A DNA stretch of 26,183 nucleotides from an uncultured Oscillospiraceae bacterium (GTDB taxonomy: Bacteria; Bacillota; Clostridia; Oscillospirales; Oscillospiraceae): assembly GCA_934591725.1 (NCBI GenBank), contig CAKTPR010000021.1:1-26183 (forward strand), read 5' to 3'. A model generated the notes under the pieces. It saw only the letters and a list, made by a program, of their open reading frames with translations. It was not told the origin of the DNA and made no database searches. The translations under genes and the position numbers were made by a program. This document shows, piece after piece, positions 1 to 7,063 of this stretch; within the stretch, counting starts at the first letter, position 1, and each line of letters starts with the position of its first letter.

Positions 1-223
1 GCACCTTTGCGCTTTCGGCGTAGTATTTGCCGATCGCGATCGCCTCATCGAATGACAGGAACTGCTGATGCACCTGCGCGAAGGCGAGAACCAGAGGAAG
101 CCCCAGCTTCTCGGCGACGGCAATATGCGCCGACGCGGAAAGCTGATCCACAAAATTTGCCGCGGGGAAAGCAAAGTTCTTTTCGCGCGCAGCTCTATAC
201 AATTCCTTAGATGATACCAACAT
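1..223 (-). CDS. Class II (fructose-bisphosphate-type) aldolase, N-terminal part only
   Basis: Reverse-strand reading from ATG at 223 gives about 74 residues before the window ends, so the gene is partial at its 3' end. An AAGGAGA ribosome-binding site at 231-237 fixes the start. The opening (MLVSSKELYRAAREKNFAFP, then AANFVDQ) and the following helix-strand pattern (AHIAVAEKLGLPLVLAF) match the first beta-alpha units of class II, zinc-dependent ketose-bisphosphate aldolases (FbaA/GatY/KbaY type). These cleave a ketose-(bis)phosphate into dihydroxyacetone phosphate and an aldehyde in the cytoplasm. The zinc-binding histidines lie beyond the window, so substrate type cannot be judged. The DhaK-like gene lies 163 nt upstream on the same strand, which suggests one transcription unit handling a C3 phosphate product. 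Family assignment is fairly sure; the exact enzyme is not. Confidence 0.8.
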   Translation of the reverse strand, partial: MLVSSKELYRAAREKNFAFPAANFVDQLSASAHIAVAEKLGLPLVLAFAQVHQQFLSFDEAIAIGKYYAESAKV

Positions 224-317
224 TTCTTTTTCTCCTTAAAAATGTATTGCTCAAGTGGCTTTGCAGAGTGCGCCGGACGCTCCCTGCCGTATTATATATG
301 TAACTGTCCTCACGGCC

Positions 318-343
318 GCCCGCGCGCTCAGGCGCGTTCGGGC
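318..343. other. GC-only hairpin between the DhaK-like and aldolase genes
   Basis: Arms GCCCG+CGCGC (318-327) and GCGCG+CGGGC (332-343) pair fully, with a 2-nt TT bulge at 337-338 and a TCAG loop. No U-run follows on the minus strand, so it looks like an intercistronic RNA-processing or stabilising hairpin rather than a terminator. The rest of the 163-nt gap (224-386) holds the aldolase ribosome-binding site and an AT-rich patch near 290-300 that could act as an extra -10, with no convincing -35. Confidence 0.4.
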
Positions 344-386
344 ACCGCAGGATAAAACATATTCCGTTTTTATGTCTGCCGTCAGC

Positions 387-1280
387 TCAGGTCTTATTGC
401 AGTAAAGCGCGCTGCACGGCATGTCGTAGTATTTTTTAAGTTCATCCGGCAGCAGCATCATGGATATCGCGATATCCGCGTTTGCCGCTCCGACCGGCAC
501 GGGGTTTATCAGCGCGTCATGCACAGCTATCCCCCGCTCTGTGAGGCTTCGGTACAGCTGGTAATTCACCCTGCCGAGCTCCGACAGACTGACTCCGCCC
601 GCCCCGCTTATATAGGTACACACGGTGTCCCCCGTGCGTGCGCGCGAGGCCTGCCGCAGCTGGAAGGCTATCTTCTCCATAGTCCCTTCGCCGAAAAGTC
701 CTGCATCGTCTCTCCCCCGTCCTCCGGACGCGAGGGCAGCTCTGACGCTTATGCTCTTCACGAGGTTCCTTGCTTTTCTGACAGTGTAATATGTCTCTTT
801 CAGGGTCATGCCGCTCGATGCCGCCGCCCCCGCTATTTTTACGCAGTGGAAATAGCCCGCGTTCATCTGCTCCGTATCGCCGGGCGCAATGCAGTCCTCA
901 ACATATACCACTTCATTGTTGAAGCCGCTCTCCTCCAGCAGACCGCCGGCCGCCATGACGACGCTCTTTTCCTCTTCGCTGCTGCCGCAGATGAGCAGCA
1001 CGCCCCTGTCGCCGTAGTTCACGGAAATCGCCGTGCGCATGATCGCGTAGGGGTCGAGCTCCGGCTCTATCATGATCGCGTCCGCGAGGTTTTCGCCGAG
1101 CATGAACCCCAGCGCCGCTTCATATCCGACACGGCCGCATACGACTATGCTGACCTTATCGCGCTTGCAGGGTTCCGCGTGTACGCTCTGCGTACCTACG
1201 GTAAGCTTCCCGGCATTCCCGGCCGAAAGCCTGATGCCCTCCAGTGCCTTGCTGCGTTCATTCATGTTCATGCCGGTCAT
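387..1280 (-). CDS. Divergent DhaK-like protein (dihydroxyacetone kinase subunit fold), probable non-catalytic paralogue
   Basis: The protein has 297 residues, against about 330-355 for DhaK. AGGAGG nine bases upstream sets the start at 1280; an ATG eight bases further up is out of frame. The DhaK layout is visible: the DKVSIVVCGRVGYE strand (residues 41-54) takes the place of the GGGSGHEP loop; GVLLICGSSEEE (93-104) replaces the KNYTGD loop; EDCIAPGD lies at 128-135; GLFGEGTME (194-202) replaces GIHGEPG; and a C-terminal GGVSLSELGRVNYQLYRSL segment matches GATPLSELYGVYNRL. The histidine that covalently binds dihydroxyacetone in DhaK is Phe196 here, and the second active-site histidine is Tyr53. 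Phosphotransfer on Dha is therefore doubtful. A ligand-sensing role like Lactococcus DhaQ (a DhaK paralogue that activates a regulator) is one possibility, given the divergent sorC. DhaK relationship moderately sure; role inferred. Confidence 0.6.
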   Translation of the reverse strand: MTGMNMNERSKALEGIRLSAGNAGKLTVGTQSVHAEPCKRDKVSIVVCGRVGYEAALGFMLGENLADAIMIEPELDPYAIMRTAISVNYGDRGVLLICGSSEEEKSVVMAAGGLLEESGFNNEVVYVEDCIAPGDTEQMNAGYFHCVKIAGAAASSGMTLKETYYTVRKARNLVKSISVRAALASGGRGRDDAGLFGEGTMEKIAFQLRQASRARTGDTVCTYISGAGGVSLSELGRVNYQLYRSLTERGIAVHDALINPVPVGAANADIAISMMLLPDELKKYYDMPCSALYCNKT

Positions 1281-1341
1281 TGGTCATTTCCTCCTGTTCG
1301 GTGAAATCGATATGATTCGCGCTGCCGCGAATTTCAGGTTA

Positions 1342-1371
1342 TTGACAATATTAATTATTTATGCTTATATT
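1342..1371 (+). promoter_or_regulatory. Candidate distal promoter for the sorC-family gene
   Basis: TTGACA at 1342-1347, an 18-nt spacer and TATATT at 1366-1371 form a near-consensus sigma-A promoter reading right, in the AT-rich gap between the divergent DhaK-like and sorC genes. The leader would be about 125 nt. The gap is so AT-rich that chance matches are possible. On the minus strand TTGAAT (1385-1380) followed by weak -10 options could serve the DhaK-like gene. Confidence 0.4.
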
Positions 1372-1432
1372 ATTTTGTTATTCAAATCGTACAGGTTTTT
1401 GCATCGGCGTCAATATTCCGCTAAAATTTTTG

Positions 1433-1461
1433 TTGAATTTCTCTTCCATATCTTTTATAAT
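1433..1461 (+). promoter_or_regulatory. Proximal sigma-A promoter of the sorC-family gene
   Basis: TTGAAT (1433-1438), a 17-nt spacer and a perfect TATAAT (1456-1461) lie 42 nt upstream of the start codon at 1504. The match and spacing are strong, and a possible operator (1461-1477) begins at the last base of the -10 box. Confidence 0.7.
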
Positions 1462-1477
1462 GTAAACACGGTATACA
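1461..1477. promoter_or_regulatory. Possible SorC-type operator overlapping its own promoter
   Basis: TGTAAA-N5-TATACA is an imperfect inverted repeat (TGTA...TACA ends) covering the end of the -10 and the expected transcription start. Its half-site TGTAAA/TTTACA recurs several times before the TRAP operon (9892-10046). Autoregulation by the SorC protein is inferred from this placement only. Confidence 0.4.
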
Positions 1478-1503
1478 TTTGAAATCTTATCTGGGAGGAA
1501 AAT

Positions 1504-2463
1504 ATGTCAATATCAGCCGATCAACGCTATTATCTTAAACGTAAAGCTCTGTATTACTTCTATGAAAAGAACTATTCAAACACCGACATCGCCAAGATGC
1601 TCGGCATCTCCAGAGTGACGCTCAACCGTCTGCTTGCCGAAGCGAAGGACGAGGGCATGGTCAAGATCGAGATCATCGACACGCGGAACATCAATCACAT
1701 CCTTGAGCTTGAGGACAGGATCAAAAGCCGCTACAACATGGAATATGTCAAGATCGTCGATACCGACACCGCCGACTCCGACGCGCTCATCTCAAAGCTC
1801 GCCCTTGAGGGGGCGCGGTACCTTGAGCGTATGCTGCGCAGCGGCATCAGGATCGGCCTTGGCTGGGGCAGGACGCTCAGCACGCTTATAAACGACCTCA
1901 CGCCCAACGCCGGCATAACCGGTATAGAGGTATACACGCTGATGGGCGGCGCATGCAGTGAAGCGAACTTCCAGCCGAACCTGCTTGCGCAGTCGCTGCT
2001 GAATTATTACAGCGGCAGCTCATACATAATAAACGCGCCCTTTGTGTGCCATTCCGAGCTGCTGTGCGCCGAGATAAAGAAGGAGCCTTCCATCGCCAAT
2101 ATACTCAATGCAACTGATCGGCTTGACCTTGCGCTTGTCGGCATAGGCCGCTTCCCCACCCGCGAGCATCTCAAGAAGAGCTATTGGAACTTCCCCGACG
2201 ACGTTATTGACGAGATACTTGACGCCGGTGCCGTCGGCGATATATGCGGCAACTTCATTGATATAGACGGCAATGTCTGCAAGACCAGCGTGTCAAAGCG
2301 CATCGTCTCCGTTGACATTGACAGACTGCGTGAACGCAGGCATGTCATGGCCGTTGCCGGCGGTGAAACGAAGCCTCTCTCGATCCGGGGCGCGCTTAAA
2401 GGCGGCTTTGTCGATATTCTGGTGACGGATTACAAAACCGCCCTTGCAGTAATCGAGGAATAA
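1504..2463 (+). CDS. SorC/DeoR-family sugar-responsive transcriptional regulator
   Basis: The 319-residue length is typical of the family. An N-terminal helix-turn-helix (about residues 20-55, with NTDIAKMLGISRVTLNRLL as the recognition unit) is followed by the SorC sugar-phosphate-binding domain. That domain shows GIRIGLGWGRTLSTLI near 115-130, YTLMGG near 145, DLALVGIGRF near 210, GAVGDICGNFID near 240, and a closing VAGGETKPLSIRGALKGGFVDILVTD segment. Such proteins bind a phosphorylated sugar and control catabolic operons. A GGGAGG ribosome-binding site lies 7 nt before the ATG. The gene diverges from the DhaK-like/aldolase pair and converges on the TRAP/kinase operon, so both are candidate targets. 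The effector is unknown. Confidence 0.9.
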   Translation: MSISADQRYYLKRKALYYFYEKNYSNTDIAKMLGISRVTLNRLLAEAKDEGMVKIEIIDTRNINHILELEDRIKSRYNMEYVKIVDTDTADSDALISKLALEGARYLERMLRSGIRIGLGWGRTLSTLINDLTPNAGITGIEVYTLMGGACSEANFQPNLLAQSLLNYYSGSSYIINAPFVCHSELLCAEIKKEPSIANILNATDRLDLALVGIGRFPTREHLKKSYWNFPDDVIDEILDAGAVGDICGNFIDIDGNVCKTSVSKRIVSVDIDRLRERRHVMAVAGGETKPLSIRGALKGGFVDILVTDYKTALAVIEE

Positions 2464-2478
2464 AGAATAATGCTTTTT

Positions 2479-2516
2479 ATACAGACACCCGAAACCGGGT
2501 GTCTGTATTTACTTTT
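2479..2516 (+). terminator. Rho-independent terminator after the sorC-family gene
   Basis: A perfect 13-bp stem (2479-2491 with 2496-2508) and an AAAC loop are followed by TTACTTTT. It lies 15 nt after the regulator's stop codon and just beyond the convergent kinase gene. The T-rich tail exists only on the plus strand. Confidence 0.85.
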
Positions 2517-2518
2517 AC

Positions 2519-4060
2519 TTATGCCAGCCGGTTCACCAGCTCCGCCTGAAGCCTGAAGCTCTCCTTGAGCGCAGGATACAGCGCCTTGTAGCGTGCATAG
2601 CATTCGTCGTAGATCGCGGCGTTATGCATATCGGGCTCGATAGTCCGCGTGACCTTAAGCCATGCATCGCAGCCCTCTTCGACCGTTGCAAAGTGTCCCG
2701 CGCCGACTGCCGCCAGTATCGCGGCGCCCGCTGCCGGGCCTTCCTCAACGTTCATCGTCACGACCTGAGACTTGTATATATCCGCCTGCATCTGGAGCCA
2801 CAGCTCGCTCTTCGCGCCGCCGCCGTTTGCGCGGATCTCGGTCACGGAGTGACCCATTTCCCTGCATATCTCGACGGAGTCGCGCATGGCAAAGGTTATG
2901 CCCTCCATCACGCTTCTGGCGATCTCGTTTATGCCGTGGCGGTAGGACAGCCCGAAAAGGACTCCGCGCGCGTTCTCGTCGGATATCGGGGTCTTCTCCC
3001 CGTTGAGGTACGGCAGGAAGGTCAGACCCTCGCAGCCAGGCTGCGCCTGAACGGCGAGAGAGGTCATATAGTCGTAAATGTCCGTGCCGTTCTTTACGCA
3101 GGCTTCCTTCTGCATCGGGAATATCGTATCCCTCAGCCACTTGAACGCGCCGCCCGCGCTGAGCACCAGACCGAGGAAGCACCACTTGTTCTCAACGGAG
3201 TGCGCCATTGACATTATCGCGCGGTTCTGCGCATCGATGAGCGGGGAGGACGTGCAGCCGAATACGACGCCGCTCGTGCCTATGGTCGAGCCGAGCACGC
3301 CGGGGCGCACTATGCCCGTCCCGACGCCGCCCGCCGGCTGATCTCCCGCACCGGCAGCGACCGGAACACCGGGGGCGATCCCCCACTCTTCCGCGACGCT
3401 GCGGCTGAGCCTGCCGACGACCTCGTAGGATTCCGCAAGCGTGTCCGGCACAAGGCTGCGGTCGATCCCAAGTCTGTCAAAGACGGGGTAAGACCATTTG
3501 CGCGCGCCGACGTCCAGCATGAAGGAAAGCGACGCATCGCTGACCTCGGTCGCGACCTCGCCGGTCATGCACAGGCGGAGATAGTCCTTGACGAACATCA
3601 CCTTGTATGCGCGCTCGTAATCCTCCGGTCTGTTCTCTCTTATCCAGAGGAGCTTCGGCGCCCAGAAGCTGTTGAGGCAGTGGTTGCTCGTCAGGCGCAG
3701 CGCATCATCATCCGCAATGAGTCCGCAAATCTCATCGACCTGCGCGCTGGAGCGCTGGTCGAGCCAGATGATGCAGTTGCCTATGGGTTCAAGGTTCCGG
3801 TCGACGAGCAGGCAGCCCTGCATCTGACCGGAAAAGCCAATGCCGCCGACCTCGATCGCCGCCCCGGCGCTGCCTATGGCCATCTTCACGGCCGCGCTGC
3901 ATGCGCGCCACAGCTCGCGCGGATCCTGCTCGACCCAGCCCGGGCGCGGCGTGATAACGTCGCACTCATGGTATCCGGTGCCGCACACCCTGCCGAGCGC
4001 GTCGAAAACAACGACCTTAATGCCGCTCGTTCCGGCATCTATTCCGATAAAACATTTCAT
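2519..4060 (-). CDS. FGGY-family carbohydrate kinase, xylulokinase (XylB)-like
   Basis: A 513-residue, full-length FGGY kinase. It phosphorylates a ketose or polyol with ATP in the cytoplasm. Visible features are the N-terminal phosphate-binding loop GIDAGTSGIK (6-15), the GFSGQMQG substrate segment (75-82), IWLDQR (98-103), the catalytic aspartate in GAGDQ (Asp240), and the C-terminal ATP-site stretch with ANGGGAKSELWLQMQADI and GPAAGAAILAA. XylB normally has GQMHG; here the histidine is Gln81, so D-xylulose may not be the substrate. It is the last gene of the minus-strand operon, 17 nt after the lyase gene, with a weak AGGGCGG ribosome-binding site. Family is certain; substrate is open. Confidence 0.88.
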   Translation of the reverse strand: MKCFIGIDAGTSGIKVVVFDALGRVCGTGYHECDVITPRPGWVEQDPRELWRACSAAVKMAIGSAGAAIEVGGIGFSGQMQGCLLVDRNLEPIGNCIIWLDQRSSAQVDEICGLIADDDALRLTSNHCLNSFWAPKLLWIRENRPEDYERAYKVMFVKDYLRLCMTGEVATEVSDASLSFMLDVGARKWSYPVFDRLGIDRSLVPDTLAESYEVVGRLSRSVAEEWGIAPGVPVAAGAGDQPAGGVGTGIVRPGVLGSTIGTSGVVFGCTSSPLIDAQNRAIMSMAHSVENKWCFLGLVLSAGGAFKWLRDTIFPMQKEACVKNGTDIYDYMTSLAVQAQPGCEGLTFLPYLNGEKTPISDENARGVLFGLSYRHGINEIARSVMEGITFAMRDSVEICREMGHSVTEIRANGGGAKSELWLQMQADIYKSQVVTMNVEEGPAAGAAILAAVGAGHFATVEEGCDAWLKVTRTIEPDMHNAAIYDECYARYKALYPALKESFRLQAELVNRLA

Positions 4061-4077
4061 AACCGATCCGCCCTGTC

Positions 4078-4983
4078 TCAGGTTTTGTACTTTTCGCGCA
4101 GTGCCATAGCGTCGGAGTAGCCGAGGATATCCTGATATACCTGCTGCTTTTCAAAGATGCCTCTCTGATACATGCTCTTTGTATTGCCGGTCGCCTTGTA
4201 TTCCTTATAGAACTCGTTCATCGTGTACGCCTCGTGCAGTATGCTTGCGAGGGGATGGATAACGAACTTGTAGCCCATCTCTTCAAGCTCCTGATTGCTG
4301 AATATGCGGCCCTCTTCAAATTCGCACACGTCGTAAAGGACGATGGGCTTGTCATCCCTGTACGGGGACTTGTAGTTCACAAGCTCTCTTGCGACTCTTT
4401 CAACATCCTCGCGCTTGGTGAAATTCTCAGGCATGAGCATATCCGCGCCGACGTCCCAGAACTTCTTGCAGCGGTCGATGGCCTCATCGATGCCGAGCGT
4501 GTTGAAGCAGTCGGTACGCGCGATTATCATGAAGTTCGGGTCTCTGCGCGCTTCGAGCGCCGCCTTTATCTTTGCGCATATCTCCTCGACGGGCACGACC
4601 TGTACCCCGCCCATGGAGCCGCACTTCTTCGGCATGACCTGATCTTCAAAGTGGATACCGCTGACGCCTGCCGCCTCGTATTCTCTTACCGTGCGCACGA
4701 CACTGCTCACATCGCCGTAGCCGGTGTCTGCGTCACACACCAGCGGAATATCGAGTATCTCGGCAAGATAGCGGGCGCGCGTTATCATTTCCGTCGCGGT
4801 GCCGAGACCGATATCGGGAATACCAAGATAGCTTGCCATAGTGCCGTTGCCGCCCATGTAGCATACCTGGAAGCCGTTCTGCTGCACCAGTCTTGCGGTC
4901 AGACCGTCGTGGCAGCCGGGAGCGACCACGATGCCGGGCTGGCTTATAAGCTCACGGAGCCTTGCATTCTTTTTTACATCCAT
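4078..4983 (-). CDS. Isocitrate lyase/PEP mutase superfamily lyase (methylisocitrate or dimethylmalate lyase type)
   Basis: 301 residues, the usual length of the short ICL/PEPM enzymes, which form or break C-C or C-P bonds of 2-oxo acids with Mg2+ in an alpha/beta barrel. Seen in order: RLRELISQPGIVVAPGCHDGLTARL (substrate-proximal), CYMGGNGTMASYLGIPD, the metal-binding DADTGYG (84-90), GIHFEDQ (109-115), the flexible gating loop PKKCGSMGG (118-126) with the lyase-type cysteine Cys121, and IIARTD (133-138). A cysteine in this loop favours C-C lyases over PEP mutase. The family's KKCGH or KRCGH histidine is Ser123 here. AGAGG eight nt upstream supports the start. Its place between an isomerase and a sugar kinase is unusual. 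It would release pyruvate, glyoxylate or a similar oxo acid, but the substrate is unknown. Confidence 0.82.
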   Translation of the reverse strand: MDVKKNARLRELISQPGIVVAPGCHDGLTARLVQQNGFQVCYMGGNGTMASYLGIPDIGLGTATEMITRARYLAEILDIPLVCDADTGYGDVSSVVRTVREYEAAGVSGIHFEDQVMPKKCGSMGGVQVVPVEEICAKIKAALEARRDPNFMIIARTDCFNTLGIDEAIDRCKKFWDVGADMLMPENFTKREDVERVARELVNYKSPYRDDKPIVLYDVCEFEEGRIFSNQELEEMGYKFVIHPLASILHEAYTMNEFYKEYKATGNTKSMYQRGIFEKQQVYQDILGYSDAMALREKYKT

Positions 4984-4999
4984 GTTATTACCTCTTTAT

Positions 5000-5827
5000 T
5001 TATCTGCCGTTGTAGGCATATTCAAGGATAGGCTTAATGTAATTGTAGGTATCGATCGCGCCCTGCTTATAATCGCAGAAGCCCGCGTCCACCTCGAAGG
5101 CGATCCACTTGTCATAGCCCATCGCTTCAAGGATGCAAATCACTTCCTTGAAGTCTATAATGCCCGTGCCGGGAACTCCGCCGTTGCTGTCTCTGAAGTG
5201 GACATGGCCGCACAGCTCGCCGCTGCGCACGAAAGCCGCGCCTATCTGATAGTCTTCGAGGAAGGAGTGGTAGATGTCCATAAGGAGCATGACCTTGTGG
5301 CTGACGTCGCGGTTCATCTCCTGCACGTATGCCATAGTCTCCCGCGTGGTGTGGTTGTAGTTCATGTCATAGCGGTTGATGGGCTCATAGTCGAAGTTTA
5401 TGCCGTACTGTGCGCAGTATTCGGTGCATTCCTTAACGCACTCGGCGATGTACTGCTTGCCCTGCTCGATGGATTCGCCCTCAGGGATCCAGCCCTGAAC
5501 ACGGCCGAAAAGCACATCGCAGTGGAAGTAGCCCGCAAGGTCGATCATTTCCTTCATAAGGCTGACCGCGCGCTCGCGCTCGGCCTTATCGGGATTCGAG
5601 AAGCGCGCGCCGCGCCTGTCATACAGGCCGCCGGAGCGAAGGCCGGAGAGCTTGAGGCCGTATTTGTCAAGTATCGCCTTTATCCCCTCTTTATCGAGCG
5701 TTGCCGGGGAGCAGACGGAGGGTTCAAGTCCGTCATAGCCGATCTCGCTGACAGTCTTTGCGGCGTATTCAAATTCCTCGAGCGACATATCGTCGAGCAT
5801 ACCGAGGCCGTAAGCTAATTTCATCAT
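5000..5827 (-). CDS. Sugar-phosphate isomerase/epimerase-like TIM-barrel protein
   Basis: I place the start at the ATGATG at 5827, because AAGGAG lies eight bases upstream. An upstream in-frame ATG (5896) lies inside a hairpin and lacks a ribosome-binding site. The 275 residues match the AP-endonuclease-2/xylose-isomerase-like family (hydroxypyruvate isomerase, tagatose/psicose 3-epimerase, inosose dehydratase). Metal-ligand candidates follow the family order: Glu in FDYEPINRYD, Asp and His in LLMDIYHS, His in GHVHFRDSNGG followed by the PGTGIIDF loop, and Glu in IAFEVDAG. It would interconvert a ketose, aldose or 2-oxo sugar taken up by the TRAP system. It sits 16 nt upstream of the lyase gene. 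Exact reaction not assignable. Confidence 0.8.
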   Translation of the reverse strand: MMKLAYGLGMLDDMSLEEFEYAAKTVSEIGYDGLEPSVCSPATLDKEGIKAILDKYGLKLSGLRSGGLYDRRGARFSNPDKAERERAVSLMKEMIDLAGYFHCDVLFGRVQGWIPEGESIEQGKQYIAECVKECTEYCAQYGINFDYEPINRYDMNYNHTTRETMAYVQEMNRDVSHKVMLLMDIYHSFLEDYQIGAAFVRSGELCGHVHFRDSNGGVPGTGIIDFKEVICILEAMGYDKWIAFEVDAGFCDYKQGAIDTYNYIKPILEYAYNGR

Positions 5828-5870
5828 AGAGAAAACTCCTTTTTGTCGTAATTTGTCGTAATTATCGGAT

Positions 5871-5900
5871 AAGGATGCAGTGCATATACACTGCATCCTT
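5871..5900 (-). other. Perfect intercistronic hairpin after dctP
   Basis: Arms 5871-5882 and 5889-5900 form a 12-bp perfect stem with a 6-nt CATATA loop. It lies 16 nt after the dctP stop. No U-run follows on the minus strand, so it is more likely a 3'-end stabiliser or partial attenuator that raises the binding-protein message over downstream enzymes. A tandem 10-nt TTTGTCGTAA direct repeat (5842-5861) separates it from the next ribosome-binding site. Confidence 0.6.
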
Positions 5901-5916
5901 ACCGTTTAGGCGACGC

Positions 5917-6996
5917 TTACTTGACCATGCTGTTGATCAGTTCGAGCATCTCAGGCAGAAGATCGGTGTATCCGTTCTGCTCTGCGTTATTCTGATAGTA
6001 GTCTGCGAAGATGTCGAGGAACTCTGCGGGGTTCTCGGTGTAGGTGACGTTTGCACCGGCCTCTTCATAGATAGCGGGCCAGCTTGCATCCTCTTCCTTG
6101 ACTCTTTCATTGAGAGCGGTGTAAGCCTTCTCCCACTCGCTGAAGAGTGCATCCTGGTACTCCTGGGGCAGACCTGCGAGGACGTCGTTATTGATGACGA
6201 TGCCGACGGAGGAGAACATGTGGTTGGAGATCCAGACGGAAGCGTTGGCCATGGAGTCGAAGCCGTAGCTGTGGATGGAGGACTTGATGGTGTCGACGCC
6301 GTCAACAACGCCGGACTGCATTGCGGTGTAAGCCTCGGTCCAGGTGATGACAACAGGGGTGAAGCCCATCAGGGAGAAGGTATCCTGATAGATCTGGGTC
6401 TCAGGGCTGCGGAGCTTGACGCCCTTGCAGTCGGCTGCGCTGGAGCAGGGAGTGTTGGTAACGATGGAGCGGAAGCCCTGATAGCACCAGCCAAGAGCGG
6501 TCATGTTCATGGTGTCGGACAGCTGAGCGTCGAGCTTGTCGATGATGTCGCTGTTGTAGAAGAGCTCGTCTGCAATGTCAAAATTGGTAATGAGCCAGGG
6601 GAGGTTGATCATGTTGTATGCGGGAACGTAGGTGGGGAGCATGGAGGTGTCGGCGTAGCACATATCGAGGGAACCGGTCATGACGGATTCGAGGTTCTCA
6701 GGCTGAGTGCCCATTGCGCCTGCGGGGTAGGTCGTGATGACGACGCCGCCGTTGGTGGCTTCCTTGACGCCGGCTGCGAAGGCTTCAAACGCCTCGCTGA
6801 CCTCATGGTCGGTAGCCAGAGTGTACGCGAACTTCAGTTCATAGGTCTTGTCGGGTGCGGCTGCCGCAGCGTCGGCTGCAGGAGCGGCGTCGGTCTTGGT
6901 GCTGTCGGCTGCGGGAGCGTCATTGGAATTGGAGCCGCAGGCGCACAGCGCAAACACCATTGCCAGAGTGAGTACCAGAGCAATAATGCGTTTCAT
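5917..6996 (-). CDS. dctP: TRAP transporter solute-binding lipoprotein DctP
   Basis: The 359-residue precursor has a lipoprotein signal (KR start, hydrophobic core, LCAC lipobox, Cys20 acylated) and an Ala/Asp-rich linker to about residue 48. The DctP fold follows: LKFAYTLATDHEVSEAFEAFA, then ITTYPAGAMGTQPENLESV, SLDMCYADTSMLP, and the family's ligand-binding arginine in KGVKLRSPET. The VVITWTEAYTAMQSGVVDGVD segment is highly typical of the family. It captures the substrate, usually an organic or sugar acid, outside the membrane and passes it to DctQM for Na+-driven uptake. An AAGGAG site lies 8 nt before the ATG. It lies downstream of dctM, as in many TRAP operons. Family near certain; ligand unknown. 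Confidence 0.95.
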   Translation of the reverse strand: MKRIIALVLTLAMVFALCACGSNSNDAPAADSTKTDAAPAADAAAAAPDKTYELKFAYTLATDHEVSEAFEAFAAGVKEATNGGVVITTYPAGAMGTQPENLESVMTGSLDMCYADTSMLPTYVPAYNMINLPWLITNFDIADELFYNSDIIDKLDAQLSDTMNMTALGWCYQGFRSIVTNTPCSSAADCKGVKLRSPETQIYQDTFSLMGFTPVVITWTEAYTAMQSGVVDGVDTIKSSIHSYGFDSMANASVWISNHMFSSVGIVINNDVLAGLPQEYQDALFSEWEKAYTALNERVKEEDASWPAIYEEAGANVTYTENPAEFLDIFADYYQNNAEQNGYTDLLPEMLELINSMVK

Positions 6997-7063
6997 TTTG
7001 TTTCTCCTTTTTCTTTTTTGATGAATAATGTTGAATAAACCCTTGCAGGTCTGATTCCGATGA

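Noticed and set aside
255..1304. 349-codon plus-strand frame opposite the DhaK-like gene
   Set aside because: The minus-strand reading has a good ribosome-binding site and clear DhaK-family motifs, while this frame has neither.
4078..4983. Phosphoenolpyruvate mutase or phosphonate biosynthesis
   Set aside because: The gating loop has the lyase-type cysteine (KKCG) and no phosphonopyruvate decarboxylase or aminotransferase lies nearby.
5828..5896. Longer N-terminus for the isomerase starting at 5896
   Set aside because: That ATG lies in the hairpin arm without a ribosome-binding site; AAGGAG points to 5827.
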